Of a DNA stretch of 64,000 nt, positions 30,257 to 43,130 are shown one piece after another (the stretch's first letter is position 1; each line of letters begins with the position of its first letter). Made by a program: the position numbers and the translations under genes. The notes beneath the pieces were generated by a model. The model did not search any database and was not told the origin of the DNA. It worked only from the letters and a program-made list of their open reading frames with translations. Source of the DNA: Apostichopus japonicus (lineage: Eukaryota; Echinodermata; Holothuroidea; Aspidochirotida; Stichopodidae); the NCBI RefSeq assembly GCF_037975245.1, contig NC_092577.1, positions 5,726,001-5,790,000 of the forward strand. Reading direction: 5' to 3'.

Positions 30257-30799
30257 TCAGTATGCTAAACTTGCTTTTTCTTCTAGCTCAAAATCTAAAC
30301 GGTCATGATATAAAAGTATGCCAGTGCCATGATAGGCCAAGATCTCAGCTATCATGTAAGTAGGTGGATATACCAGTTGAAAACTTCTTACTATGCTTTG
30401 GCAGGTCTTGAAAGTGACGAGTTTAGTGTGTAAGTCAATGGAACAATTAACTGTGGTGCGCGACCTAAATGTCGTCGCCATAATACGCAGCAACCAAATA
30501 GTCTCAAATATCTTGATATGTCGACTCTTAGTAGATATTTTCATGTGTCTTGAGAGGGTAATATATAGCGAAGAAATCGCTTCATGGACAATTTTAGTGA
30601 CGGTTATAGGAGAGATATCTTTTAAGACATCAATTGCTAAACTTATTCTGCAGCCAATTTTGTCAAATTCATAGTTGGTATTGGGTTGAAAGGTGTAACC
30701 AGATGGGTAGTAAGCCGTTGGGTTAATCCCAGAAAATGATTTGTACTGTTCACGTGAGCAAAATGGACAAGGTAGATTTACAATGTAGTATGAATCCAT
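30257..30799 (-). CDS. Hypothetical ORF, 180 codons
   Basis: The longest frame in the window that is neither repeat-derived nor assigned. The start context AAGATGG is favourable. It begins MDSYYIVNLPCPFCSREQY; a CPFC pair and a later cysteine are the only metal-binding-like residues. No signal peptide or membrane segment is convincing, and no family is recognised. It lies about 120 bp outside the CACTG-ended element at 30917. It could be a single-exon gene, a transposon relic or chance. Confidence 0.35.
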   Translation of the reverse strand: MDSYYIVNLPCPFCSREQYKSFSGINPTAYYPSGYTFQPNTNYEFDKIGCRISLAIDVLKDISPITVTKIVHEAISSLYITLSRHMKISTKSRHIKIFETIWLLRIMATTFRSRTTVNCSIDLHTKLVTFKTCQSIVRSFQLVYPPTYMIAEILAYHGTGILLYHDRLDFELEEKASLAY

Positions 30800-30916
30800 C
30801 TTGTACAGGCAAATGTAATCACAAGTGTTAGATTAGCAACCAGTCCGAAACAAACGATAACAGGCAACACTAGCGCGAAACCCATTTATTTTGTGTAAGG
30901 TGGCATACTCCTATTA

Positions 30917-33900
30917 CACTGAAAAAATAAACTAGTCAATATTGCCACGGACTAACGTTAAATTAGTTTGTAACGTTAGTCAATGCACACGAACTAGCAA
31001 AAATCTTCGTTTCATCGCTGCTTCTTAGTCAGTTTACACTGACTAAGGAAAATATAATCGCAGAATAGTCGGTGGCGACGGACTAATGTATTTTAACCCA
31101 TGGACTAAGAACGATACGGACACCCGATTTACGCCATAATCGTAGCTTAGTCGGTGTCGACGGACTAATGTATTTTAACCCAATTCGATTCACTTCAATT
31201 TGGAAACCGAGAGGCAACGGCAGCTTGCTGGACTTGGCATAGTTTCATACGATCACTCTAAGCAACTTTCAACCGTAAATCACCCAAGAAGGTCTTTAGA
31301 AGAATGGAGGTATTAACTGCCATCATCGGCCTACCTGTTATTCCTTTAACTTGAAGGTAAAATTAAAGTTAATTGTTAGGCCACTGGCACTAGTACTCAT
31401 GTATTATGGTTAGTGTATAACGCTACCGTTGTCACGCTGGCGTTTCGCAATACACAAGTGCAATGACAGTGAGTAGCCTATAGGCTTCTACTGGGTACTG
31501 CAGTGCATTCTCAACACTAAAGTGTGCATTCTAAACACCAATTAAAAATGTGTTATGTGTGTATTGGGCTAGACTGAACAGTGGCACATAATCTTCTAAT
31601 TTATTCCCAAACAAATGCTGGAACTATAAGTCTCAATAGTTTATTTGAAGTCTACACTCATTTGGTAAAGATTTCCTGTAATATCCCATGTGAATCTAAA
31701 TGGGTAGGCTTTGTGATATTGAATAAGCAAGGCTAGACCTTCAAACGTACAGTCACAGTAGGCTGAACAAATTATGTTGGCTAGTCAACGGTATTATATG
31801 TTGCGAGCAGTCAGGATGCACGCTTCAGTTCTATTTAACCTTTTCATTTATCATTTTTTAGTATTTAATTTCCGGTCACGCTCAGGAAACAATTGCGACA
31901 TTCCTTCACGGTCGACTTGTTTACTGTAAGAAGTATTAACCGTTTTTTCTCAGGAAAGCTTGATAGTCTGAAGTTATTATAACATGTGCTTTTAGTATAC
32001 TGCCAAAAGAGTAAGTTGTTGTATTTGTATTGATATTTTATGTAGAAGTAACGGACAATTTAGTATGTTTAGTTTGGTCTATAATTGCACGTTTTTTTTC
32101 TGTCCAATGTAGTGCAGGGTTCACTTGCGCGAATTCAAATTATTCTGTTTATGTATATGTATATGCATCGGTTCGTAGATTATGATGTTTTTTGACATTT
32201 ATTTGTAATTCAAGCATATCTGTTTAGTAGCAAAGTTTAAAGGTTAAGATTAATTAGTTTTCTCTTTTTGATCCTAGATTGAATGAAACTCATTGACGTA
32301 AATAATAGATCAGATGATACAGTTTAACGCAGTTGCTAAAACTCTGGGTATTCTCTAGTCTTCGCCGGTCCATTATATACTTTAGTACTAGTAAGACTAA
32401 ATCAAAACGACCGAAAGACAAACTTAGTGTAAAAAAGTATTGATTCTCCTCTAGCCTAGGTCTAAACAGGCTTGTTATGTGAGCAAGCAAAATAACAACT
32501 AAAAACGATTAGGCCTATAAATAAGTTGGCTCAGTGCATTTCTGTTTCTAAAATTTTATATTTTTAAAGATCATAAAAACAAACAAAGATTTAGCCCATG
32601 TTTTATTATCTCTGTATTCTGGGCATTTGATTCTGGTTGCAATGGTGATGACACTCTCGTTCAAATTTTCAGCTTTATACAGTCTGCTTCAAACTTTGGG
32701 ATTGTTTTTTGAGACTATAGTCGAAGCAAATCTCACATAACTTTGTGGTGACAACTTTATTTATTTATTTTTTCAAATGATGAATACTTTGCTGTTTCTT
32801 TTTCCAGCAGGAATTGAAAAGCCAAATATCTAAGTCAAGGGTGAGGTTTCCTGTGATGTACGACACCAGTGTGGAGGCAACAACAGAAGAGGAGAACTGT
32901 GTTATATATGGCTAAAAGACATGTTTTAAGATGATATATTGGTACCCTTCGCAGAACAAAAGAGTTTATCCAAGAGTCCAAAAAGCAAAGGAACAAGTAC
33001 CATAGAGAAAAAAGATGGAAGAGTGAGTTTAACTATTGTACCCAACTGTTTAATGATATTAAAGATACTTTTCATAACCTGTTTTAAAAAAAAACAGTCT
33101 AGTATATCATTTACGTGCAAGCTTCATAAGTTTGGTCAAATTTTCACTGATCTGTAGAGCGGGAGTCCAGAGGGTTTGGTTAGCTGGGAAGGTAACCAAT
33201 TGCCTGGTACATCACAATGTTCACAATGCATTCCTGTATATGAAACCTTACGACTGGCAAACCGACTGTGGTGGATGTGGCTGGGAGAGCAATTTTAAAG
33301 TCACCTAACAGCTAACCTAGATCAGTTTTCATGGTAACCACATCAAAGTAAGAACAATGTGTCAGGTATGGCCCCAAGAGCAACAAATGGCCATCGCCAG
33401 TAATTATTGGTGGTGAGGTACCCCTGCCAGTGATCAACAATTGACCCCTCACGGCTGACCTAGGTCAGCTCATGAGGAAACCACTTGAAACCTACTGGAA
33501 AATGTTGGTTAGGACTTCAGATACAAGGGATGGGCATTGCCAGTAATTTTTATTGGTGGGGTACCCCTGCCAGTAGACCCCCAATATGCCCATCCCCTCA
33601 TTGACCTAGGTGAGCTCATGATTTGACCAGTTGAAACCTACAGGAAAATGATAGGTATCACTTCATATGTAAGGATGGGCATTTCCAGTATTTTATATTG
33701 GTGGGCCACCACTGCCAGGGTCCGCCCATGCCTTACATATAGAATCCTGTCAATCATTTTCCAGTAGTTTTCAACTGGTTAAATCATGAGCTGACCTAGA
33801 TCAATGAGGGGGGGGGGCATTTTGGGGGTCTACTGGCAGGGGTACCCCACTAATATAAAATACTGGAAATGCCCATCCCTTACATATGAAGTGATACCAT

Positions 33901-35405
33901 TTTCCAGTAGTTTTCAACTGGTTACATCATGAGCTCATCTAGGTCAATGGGGGATGGGCATTTTGGGGGTCTACTGGCAGGGGTACCCCACCAATAAAAA
34001 TTACTGGCAATGCCCATCAGTTGTATCTGAAGTCCTAACCAACATTTTCCAGTAGGTTTCAAGTGGTTTCCTCATGAGCTGACCTAGGTCAGCCTTGAGG
34101 GGTCAATTATAGATCACTGGCAGGGGTACCCCACCACCAATAATTACTGGCAATGGCCATTTGTTGCTCTTGGGGCCATACCTGACACATTGTACTTACT
34201 TTGATGTGTTACCATGAAAACTGATCTAGGTTAGCTATCAGGTGACTTTAAAATTGCTCTCCCAGCCACACCCACCACAGTCGGTTTGCCAGTAGTCTGG
34301 TTTCATATACAGGAATGCACTGTGAAAATTGTGATGTACAAGGCAATTGGTTACCTTCCCAGCTAACCAAACCCTCTGGGCTCCCGGTCTATTGGGATCA
34401 TTATTAACATGATTAACATAATTATTAAGCTTTGAAAAATAACTTGGTGTTATACTGTGCAAAGCTAATAATTATTTGGTAAAGCTGCTATTCCTGGCTT
34501 ATAATTTGAGGGACCTAGATTTAAATGTATACTTCCCAATATGTTATAAAATTTTAATGTAAATGTATGTTTATGATAATGTGAGTTATCATGTGCTATA
34601 TCTGTATCTGTGCTTACACGTATATCATATTTTCTGTTCACAGGTCAATTATGGTGCAGATTTTGGCTTCCTGAAGACAAGTGGGAGGCCATTTGTAGTT
34701 AGGAGAAACACTCTTTGTTCGTGAAGACTTAACTGGTGTCGATTTGGGGTACCACTTTAAAACGAAAGTCATGAGGAACCCTTGCCCAAGATTCAACTTT
34801 GCATTATTGTGCAGTGCTATACTTTTGCGATTCATGTTTGATCCATTAACTTGTCTTAACTTTGTTGGAATAAAATCATATTTTCAGATTTTTGTTTACA
34901 GTGATTTCTTCCCTATCTGTCGAAAGTCAGCCTTTGTAGACATCAGAAGTTTTATCAGAAATAAATACTGCCAACGTACACATTATTTGTGTTTCTTCTG
35001 CTCTCTTTTCTTTCAGTGATGCTAGTCAGTGAATCTAGTCGGGTTTAATTCTGTCAGTGATTCTAGTCAGTGCAACTAGTCAGTCGATACCGACTAAGAA
35101 AGGTTAGTCGGGAGAGGCACCATCCTGACTAATGTAAAACCTGCTATAAACTAGTCGGTAGCTCATATAAATTAGTCGGTAAAGACCGACTAATGTCACC
35201 AACTAATGTAACTGACTAATATACATTTACCGACTAAGAAATTGTTGATCGACTAAGTTGACGGACTAAGATGACCCACTAAGAAATCCAACTGACTAAG
35301 GAATAAATTAGTCGGTATAGCAACTGACTAAGGCTATGTTAGTCGGGAGAGGCACCAGATGGATTAACGTTATGTTGGTCGGTGAACCAATTTAAGTTTT
35401 CAGTG
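30917..35405. mobile_element. CACTG-ended DNA element, 4.5 kb, with subterminal TTAGTC arrays
   Basis: The ends read CACTGAAAA and, inverted, TTTTCAGTG, flanked by TA on both sides (30915-30916 and 35406-35407). The motif GACTAA/TTAGTC, often as TTAGTCGGT, occurs about ten times in the left 260 bp and more often in 35020-35370. Such subterminal arrays are typical transposase-binding regions of CACTA/EnSpm-type elements; the class assignment is inference. The interior has a 1.2-kb palindrome (33158-34390) and no recognisable transposase. A short open segment after a ttttccagcag acceptor at 32812 (LKSQISKSRVRFPVMYD) might be a relic exon. Confidence 0.7.
33158..34390. repeat. 1.2-kb imperfect palindrome with internal repeats
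   Basis: The left arm starts AGAGGGTTTGGTTAGCTGGG and the right arm ends with its complement. Within each arm a sub-unit of about 170 bp (GGTGGGGTACCCCTGCCAGT, CCTAGGTGAGCTCATGA) recurs, so the arms have tandem as well as inverted structure. The centre is near 33770. Confidence 0.85.
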
Positions 35406-36174
35406 TAGAGTCTATATCAATCCGCCCGGATGTTCTCCTATCTCAGGAAAAGTGCCAAAATGCAGTGGGAGAACATCTTTTTTATACTTTATCAATCAGG
35501 ATCTGGATCTTTGTGGCTTGCATGTTGAAGAGCATGAATGGAAAATACATGTGGTGCAAAAATTGGGTCAATCGTTAGTATCGGTTGCACGAAATAGCCT
35601 GCGATCTCCTGCTATGAGTGGCTAGTCAAGATAAGAGTTTCACTTTGGCCGCATGCCAAATACATGCCATGATAGTAGTTTGACAGACGGGTTTCTTTTA
35701 AACGATGTAATACATTACATTATTATATCTTGATTGTTGAATACATGGGGGAACACTCGTATTAATTATTAAATTGATAAGAGAAGATCTCCAACCAGCA
35801 GATGTTGCAATAAGTCAAGTAGAACGTACTTTCAATTATTGAAAAAGCTTAAAGAAGCATCTACTTGTTTTTGTTTTTTGTGAATTGGCAATTTTGTGCA
35901 ATCGTTATCAAACCATTTATATTTAAAATTCAATAAAAGAAAGAGAAAAAATCAATCGAGTAAATTTAAACAAAAAGTTTTGATCTAGTGTTTAGTATTG
36001 ATATGAAATTATAAAAAAAAAATAATCATTTTACACTCGACTGTACAGTACTGTTATTGGAGTTAAGTGTAGAAAGAATATCTAAAGATTACCTGTAGTA
36101 AAAGCATGAAATGGTTCTTTGATTATGTTCTGCTTTGGTAAGTGTATATTGTACAAAATATCTCTGTTATTTTA

Positions 36175-36320
36175 CAGTAACGGGTACTGGCAACAAGCTT
36201 CACACGATATGTAATGTCATTTTTGGCCAATCTGTAAAATTACTTATTTAATGTAATCTTACAGACTACCCAAAACTTACATAGAATATTTGTGAAACGT
36301 GTTACCAGTACCTGTTACTG
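36175..36320. mobile_element. Short MITE with CAGTAACNGGTACTGG inverted ends
   Basis: The left end CAGTAACGGGTACTGGCAAC and the inverted right end CAGTAACAGGTACTGGTAAC are flanked by TA. The related sequence near 39595-39630 lacks the insert. Confidence 0.65.
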
Positions 36321-38122
36321 TATAATCGCAGATTCTTTACTAAGAGTGAAAATGTTCTGCTATTTTACAGATACGGTAAACAGAATCATGCAGCGGGCTG
36401 TTAATTAAAAGGTTTATATATTGACAATTTATTCAAACAAAACTTTAGTGCCGGCGTCTAAGAGGGCCAAACAAGGGTAAAAAAAACTAACAAATTGTGA
36501 GTTTGCAAGATGCATTTGAAAACTTGGAACTTTTCCGAATGGTCAAAAGAATGTTATTTAGATTAATTTGTAGAAATAGATGTTGGATCCAAAGGTTTAC
36601 AATAAAACAGTATGTTGTTGGTGACAAACTACTTTATGAAACAAAATTGATGAAAAAAAACTTAAATTTGTTACCCAGTTTGAGAGGAACTACAAAAGAT
36701 ATGGATGTAATGCTTTTATTATTATTATTATACCACATTTGAGAAAATTTACATGTGTGTCTCACTTACACAAACCACAAGAAAACGTCAGGCATATATC
36801 TGACTTGATGCAGCATATAATGTGAACATAAAACTATTTGTGCCACAGTAAAACAATCACACCATGAAACTGTGTTATTGACTTTGAATTAATAACTTAA
36901 GTCTATGCATTCAGCTGATTTTGTATGAGGTGAGGAATGAAGAGGCTCAATGATATAAATCCTCTTCATTCAGTTACGCAGCACAAATGGTACTACAGAC
37001 CTCTATGTTTTATGATTTTTACAACTTTTTTCCCCACTAAACGACACTCTCTCTACCTTTACAGTTTAACAAGACAGTGTTCTTTTAAAAACAAGAAGAA
37101 ATACCAGTTTTTTTTGTATTTTATTTTTATTTCCTACAACTTTAAAATTAACCCTCCTCTGATTTTACCAAAATGTGGCAAATTACAACATGCAATGATT
37201 ATTAAATTACCAATTTAGTGCAAAGTGTGACCGTTGTTCATCAATGATTCACACAAATTTAATGATAGAACAGGTGACTACTGGTTTGGTCTATTCTACA
37301 TTTCCACCAAGCGCACACTTCATATTACTTTGTTGTATCATTAACAAGTGTTCTCTTTATCTCTTCAAAACAGAAAATATCAAAGTAGAAAACTGTCTTG
37401 GATTTCCTAAGACTTTATGATACTCAAGACAACTAAGGGTTTGATTTTGTCTACCAAACACACACTATACCTCTTACTCCTTTGTATTTTGAAAAATGTT
37501 TTTTTTTAACCAGAAAGCGATACCAGAACCCTTTTTTTCATTTCCTACAACTTATGATTTTACGCACACTCTGATTTCACTAAAATTTGCCAATAAACGG
37601 TTTGCAATGGTATTAAAACATTATAATGCAGGGCATTGGGTGACCCTTGTTTATCAATAATTCATATAACTTTAATGATACTAAAGTCATCTAATGGTTT
37701 GGTCGTTTCTACCAAACACGCACTTTCTTCCTTGTATTTTCTCAAACTAAACTCAAAACACAAGAAACATATATTTTGACTTATGTAATCATATTAAAAA
37801 AGGCACAAAGAATAGTGACCTGATGTTCAGAAATATTTGTAACCAAACAAATGACCAAAAATGAGACACTGCACTACAGTTACTCATCAGCAAGAGATAT
37901 TTTTATTGAAAATTCAGCTACTGTTTTACCTTTCACACAAATCCCTGCCTGAATCATTTGATTTCTGCAATGCCAGGAATGACAGTTTCGTCGAGAACAC
38001 TAAAATGAACATGATGCTTGCACTGGAGTGTCAAATAGAGTACAGAGCTAGATTTTGTATGAAAAGTGACTCAAGCGAAGTTTCATAATTGGATCGTTCT
38101 AGAATCTGATACAAACACTCAC

Positions 38123-39081
38123 CCGATACACACAGAGAACACAGTTACTACTGTAAATTTAAAGTTTTGTATCACAGTAAAAACTAGATCGTGCTATAAA
38201 TCGGTAGCATGTGCTAATGGGATTACAGTAAGAACTGAGGATATGTGTAATTCCAACAAATCAAGTTGTTGGGATTTGTTGTGATAACACATGTTACGAA
38301 GTCCAGATATCATGGTTTTGGGAAACGAACACAATAGAGTAGGTTAGAGAGGTTTTGTTTTAAATGAATCTAATACGTGTCTCTTTGTAACAAAATATAT
38401 AACTTAGCATAAATACATTACATATATACCTTAATACTTAAAGTTAACTTAGCGCGCACGCAAGGTACCTCGGCTACCGCTGGGCTCTCCGTCGGGGTGT
38501 CAAATCCCAGGGTAGTCGGTGTTGATTAAGGAACCGTAGTGCGGGTGTGTCTGGAAGCTTCCGGAAGGCGCTTTACGTAACAGGACCAGGTAAGTTATAT
38601 GATAAGTTCAGAAGAATGGTATCCAAAAGAGAGTTAAGAGTAAGTCACACACAGCGTGGTTGGCATGGTGAAGAAAGGCCGGAACGGAAAAGGTGGGTTT
38701 TGTAAGTGCTAGGCAGACATAGTTGTTTTACGTGGCGTGACGTACAGGTTGGTGCCACTGGGAGAAGAGACCGAGCCACTCCTTGAAAACTAATTTATAT
38801 GACATTCGGTGAGGTTACTCGACCGTAGCTTAGAACTGCACTGATTGTGCTCTACGTTTACAAATAAGCATAATAATACACCATTTAAGAATTGCATAAC
38901 ATCAATTAGCGTAGTTAACCTTTAAAGTAACATGCTGCATCATCACACATAGCCTCAGTTCTTACTGTAATCCTTATTGAACATGCTATCGATTTATCAG
39001 ATTTGTCAGCACGATCCAGTTTTTACTGTGGTACAAAACTTTAAGATTTACAGTAGTTACTGTAATCTCTGTGTGAATCGG
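38123..39081. repeat. Inverted-repeat element with about 130-bp arms
   Basis: The left arm (38123-38248) includes TTACTACTGTAAATTTAAAG, CACAGTAAAAACTAGATCG and ATTACAGTAAGAACTGAGG. The right arm (38944-39081) is its inverted copy with small changes. The 700-bp centre is AT-rich and non-coding. Decayed DNA transposon likely. Confidence 0.75.
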
Positions 39082-39732
39082 TTGAAATACTTCACAGACA
39101 TTCTCTTCAACTAAGTTCTCACAATCCTGATCTGGTGAAGTCTTCCTGTCGGGTGTTTACCACTCCAGGTCGATGGTATCTTGCCAAGTGTGTTTGAAAA
39201 AATGAAGTTGAGGTGAAATTGCTGCTTCATCCCAAATATGGAGGAGAATGAGATCTCCAACCAGCAGATGTTGCAATCTGTCAAGTAGAAAGTACTTTCG
39301 ATATTTGAAAGAGTTTAACGAAGCAACTTACTTCTTTTTTTGTGTGGAATCTGCAATTTTGTACAATTGTTTTCAAACCACTTATATTTAAAAAAAAAAT
39401 CAATCGAGTTACTTGAAACAAAAATTTTGATCTAGTGTTTTATATTGATATAAAATGATGATTGAATATAGTCATTTTACATTAGACTGTGCAGTACTGT
39501 TACTGGAGTTAAGCGTAGAAGAATAACAACAGATAAGCTGCAGTAAAGCATGCAATTGTTCGTGTAATATTTTCTACTGTGTTAAATGTATACTGTACAA
39601 AATATCTCACTGCACTTTAATGTTCTACATCTCATATGATCTCGTAAAATGAACTTTAAATAGGGTAGAAAATAGTAGCAAATCGTGGCTTACAAACATC
39701 ACGTCTTGGCTTCACATCAGTAGCAGGAACTA

Positions 39733-39933
39733 TTACATTAAGGATATATTAGTCGCTGTTTTGCAATTGCTTGGCCTTTTTGGTTGATGCACCCTTGTCA
39801 GGTGACAGTCGCACGATGAATAGCATGGAAATGTGTTGTTGCAGTTGTTAATTCCACAGGGATAACAAAACATTGGAAGATTGAATGAAGTTTGTAGTGC
39901 AAAATATATAGTTTCACAGAAAATGTTTTGTAC
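39733..39933 (-). pseudogene. C2H2 zinc-finger fragment, antisense
   Basis: After a tttttgcag acceptor on the minus strand the frame reads to FNLPMFCYPCGINNCNNT, FPCYSSCDCHLTRVHQ and a stop at 39733. Taking CGINNC as the cysteine pair gives C-X4-C-X12-H-X4-H, the same spacing as the finger at 18491-18700. The preceding residues are not similar. It lies just left of the tandem duplication, which cuts into its 5' portion. Probably a transposon-borne relic. Confidence 0.35.
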
Positions 39934-40334
39934 CTGCAAAAACAATTTACAGTTGTACACTGGAGCGATCGACTGTACACTTATCTTCAAAAGAGTTTGA
40001 AAAATGTTATGAAAAGAAGATCAAAACAAGAATTGTTATTTAATTATATACTGTTGGAGTAATTTAATTTCAGTAAATATCATGCTGCCGAATCAATACC
40101 AAATATCATTTTATTCCTGCAAATGTTGGGTGTGATATTGTAGACTAAAGGTATGTCATAAGTTAAATGATATAGTGAATCATTGCCACCATGAGAAGAC
40201 ACTTTAAATACAAGATTCCCAACATTCGGTGTTGAGGACAAGAAATGATCCGTAGTGAAAAGGACTTACAGTATTGATTTATGAGTGCATATTCACTGAG
40301 CACAAACCAAATTTCACTTTTTCAGTGAAGACAC

Positions 40335-41000
40335 TTATTCAGACCGTTACCTCTACTTGACCCAAAGATCATCGTATCACTAAGGGCTACCTTCATACCA
40401 AGTTTGAAGTTCAATCATCTTTACTTCTTGTGATATCATGTTTACCAGGTTTGCTGACTTATACCTCTGTTTATCTCAAATGACCTTTAACCTCACAAAA
40501 AACAATAGGGATTACCCTACTCACCAAGGGCTACGACATAAAAAAGTTTGCAGTTCAAGCAATTTCACTTCTGGAGATAGTGTTTACAAGGTTTGCCAAC
40601 TTTGACCTCTGTTGACCTTCAATAACCTTAAGCCTCCATAAGAAAGGGATTATTTACTCACTAAGTGCTACCAACATACCAACTTTCAAGTTTAAGCTTA
40701 TTTTACTTCTTGAGATATTATATTGACAAAGTTTGCTGACTTTTTTACCTCTGTTGACCTCAAATGAACTTTGATCTCACTAAAAAAAGTGTTGCCAACT
40801 CACCAACTCACCAAAGGCTACCCGCATACCGAGTTTGACGCTCAAGCAACTTTTACTAGTTGAGATATTGTGTTTACGAGGTTTGCTAACTTTGACCTCT
40901 ATTGACTTTTGACCTCCATGAAAAACAATAGGGATTATTAAACCGCTGAGTGATACCTACATACCAAGTTTGAAATTCAAGCAAACTTTACTTCTAGGGA
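40335..41000. repeat. TGACCT-containing tandem repeat, copy A (about 5 units)
   Basis: Units of 130-153 bp start with CAAGGGCTACC-like sequence (about 40378, 40524, 40658, 40811, 40943). They contain CATACCAAGTTTGAAGTTCA, GATATTGTGTTTAC and TTGACCTCTGTTGACCTC. A single diverged unit is also present at about 19210-19270. Confidence 0.85.
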
Positions 41001-42832
41001 TAACTTCCTACTTTTGATTAGACCTAGCGCACTGAGCCTAGATTAGGCTATATCCTGGTCTAGCCTAACGTACTGGGTTCGCGTTCATACGCAAGAAAAT
41101 GGTTAGGAGTCACTTTTCTTTCCAAATTGAAAGGCCTAAGATCATCAGATAATTTCCTTTAGACTCTCTATTGTTGATTTGAGCAATTGGATGTCACTCA
41201 AAGTTGCATGATTTTAGAAATTGCGACAGATGCTTTGCGATTGAGCACAATCACATTGACTTAGTGTGGTCGTCACTTTTTGGTTGGGAGTATTCGCTCC
41301 GACCGCGGTGGTTCCAGTTCGTGAACGTCTACGTTGGATCCAGGTATATTTAAATCAGTGGTACAGACTGAAGGTCGGCCTAAAAATGCAACTGTTGTCG
41401 AGCCTTAATTAGGCATACATCTACTAACGTTAGGCTTAGTAAACAGAGTTAGAAGTAAAAAAAAGTAGGGCTTCCATTATACCACTGGCAACATAACTCT
41501 AACAGTATGCATATTATTGTGGTGAGTTAGAGCCAGTTTCGACGTCGACTGACATGACACTTAATCAGTACTGATGCCTGCGACGTACTTGAAATCACCA
41601 TTGGTACTTTCTCACTACAACTAACGACATTGTCAATAGGTATTAACATTACAACCGCATCTTACAGCCTATACCAGCGAACATAACAAGTCTAACTAAA
41701 TCGTTATGCTTACACTAAACAATAACCATGGACGACGAATTAACGTGTTGACAATGCACTCCGCTCTGTTTGAATCTTGCATGAATAACCATAGGTTTGC
41801 AACAAAAAATTCAATCAAAAAAGTTCTTGATCCAAAATGTTAATATTTCAGCCGACGAGAGAGAAAGCAAATCATACCTACCGCAAAAGTTGACGAAACG
41901 CGGCGTCTTCGTTGTGCGAACTACAAAATCAGTGCCAAACCTACCCGGATGTTGATGTAGCTGCGCTGTATAATTACTGTAAATTTGCATGGGACTTGTG
42001 GGTTTCACAGAATGGGATGTTACTACGTATAACTTATTGCATCAGTACACACAAGTTCGTCAAATTGACAGAATGCTATGACTTCTACTTTGGATGAAAT
42101 GGTAAACGGAGATTTTCAATAAGCAAACATGGAAATAACTGATTACAGTTAAAACAATGTAAGAATAAAACATTTTATTGTACGACAATTAAGAGAAACT
42201 TTTTAAGTGCATGATATCAGAATGGAACGTCGGTGTATTTTTAAACCTATATCTTACTGTCTTTGCGATGATTTGCGATTATTAAAAGTTCATCTTTACA
42301 AAATATCACGTTATTGTTCTAAGGTGCCGCCTCAATCTATGAGGTTATGAGATAAAAGTGATGTTGGTAAACTTTCATTTAACAGCAATACACTAGACTA
42401 CAACATGAAAATGCTTTTAACTGGAAATGTGAATCGAAATGTAGCCTAAAAAATGATCCACCATCTTAAAGCACATGGATGACAACATATAATTTTACAT
42501 TGACACTTAAAGAGACCATAAATCAATCATTTGAATAAGGTAGCTGTTTATTTAATATTCTAAGTAGTAAATAAGGCAATTATCGATATAGTAATAACCA
42601 GAATCGGATTACTCATAAGAAAATTTAAAAAGAAAATGTGTCAATTGGAGAAATAAACGAAAACAAAAATATTTACATAAAGGCGTATATATGTATTTAT
42701 ATATATATAAACATATATATATATATATATATTCAGGGTACACACCTGTACAATCATGCCCCTTGGGTAATACGCCATCAATGACAGTTATACAACGCCA
42801 ATTTATACTCATCACATACCAGTAGAATCACT

Positions 42833-43130
42833 GTGGTCGAATGGTACGGACTTCGGTTCGTGACACAAGATCCGAGGGTCCGATTCCTGCCTTCGCCCGA
42901 TGAGTCCCAAACTACAGGTGTCAAACGCCTACAGCGAAACTACGACCTTACATACCGGTTTAGAACCTGTGGACATACAATCAGTGTCCATAGCCTAGTT
43001 GGTTAGGGTGTCCACTTACAAAGCGGGAGGCCCAGGTTCGAATCCCGGTGGAAACTGGAAGTTTTTTCACTGTTCTGGGTTTTCTATCTTCCCGGTGTTT
43101 GGGTACAGACGTTAAGGAACTAACGCGTTT
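42833..43130 (+). mobile_element. tRNA-derived SINE cluster
   Basis: Two tRNA-like promoter modules lie in tandem. 42833-42905 has an A-box-like TGGTCGAATGG and a B-box-like GGGTCCGATTCC. 42984-43055 (72 bp) folds as a degenerate tRNA. Its acceptor stem GTGTCCA/TGGAAAC pairs at six of seven positions. Its loop is TTACAAA and its T arm CCAGGTTCGAATCCCGG has one mismatch. Mismatches in each stem mean a pseudogene or SINE head. A truncated second copy sits at 61578-61661. Confidence 0.6.

Larger units (their letters stand above)
35406..39732. other. Intergenic; dispersed repeats, no gene recognised
   Basis: A segment at about 35780-36170 (ATCTCCAACCAGCAGATGTT and CAGTACTGTTATTGG) is repeated directly at about 39245-39600 with roughly 80 percent similarity by eye. 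Short plus-strand frames at 36497-36742, 36937-37218 and 37861-38088 show no domain. Confidence 0.5.

Noticed and set aside
42984-43055. A functional tRNA gene
   Set aside because: Each stem has a mismatch, the anticodon loop is TTACAAA, and a related truncated copy occurs at 61578-61661. A SINE head or tRNA pseudogene is more likely.
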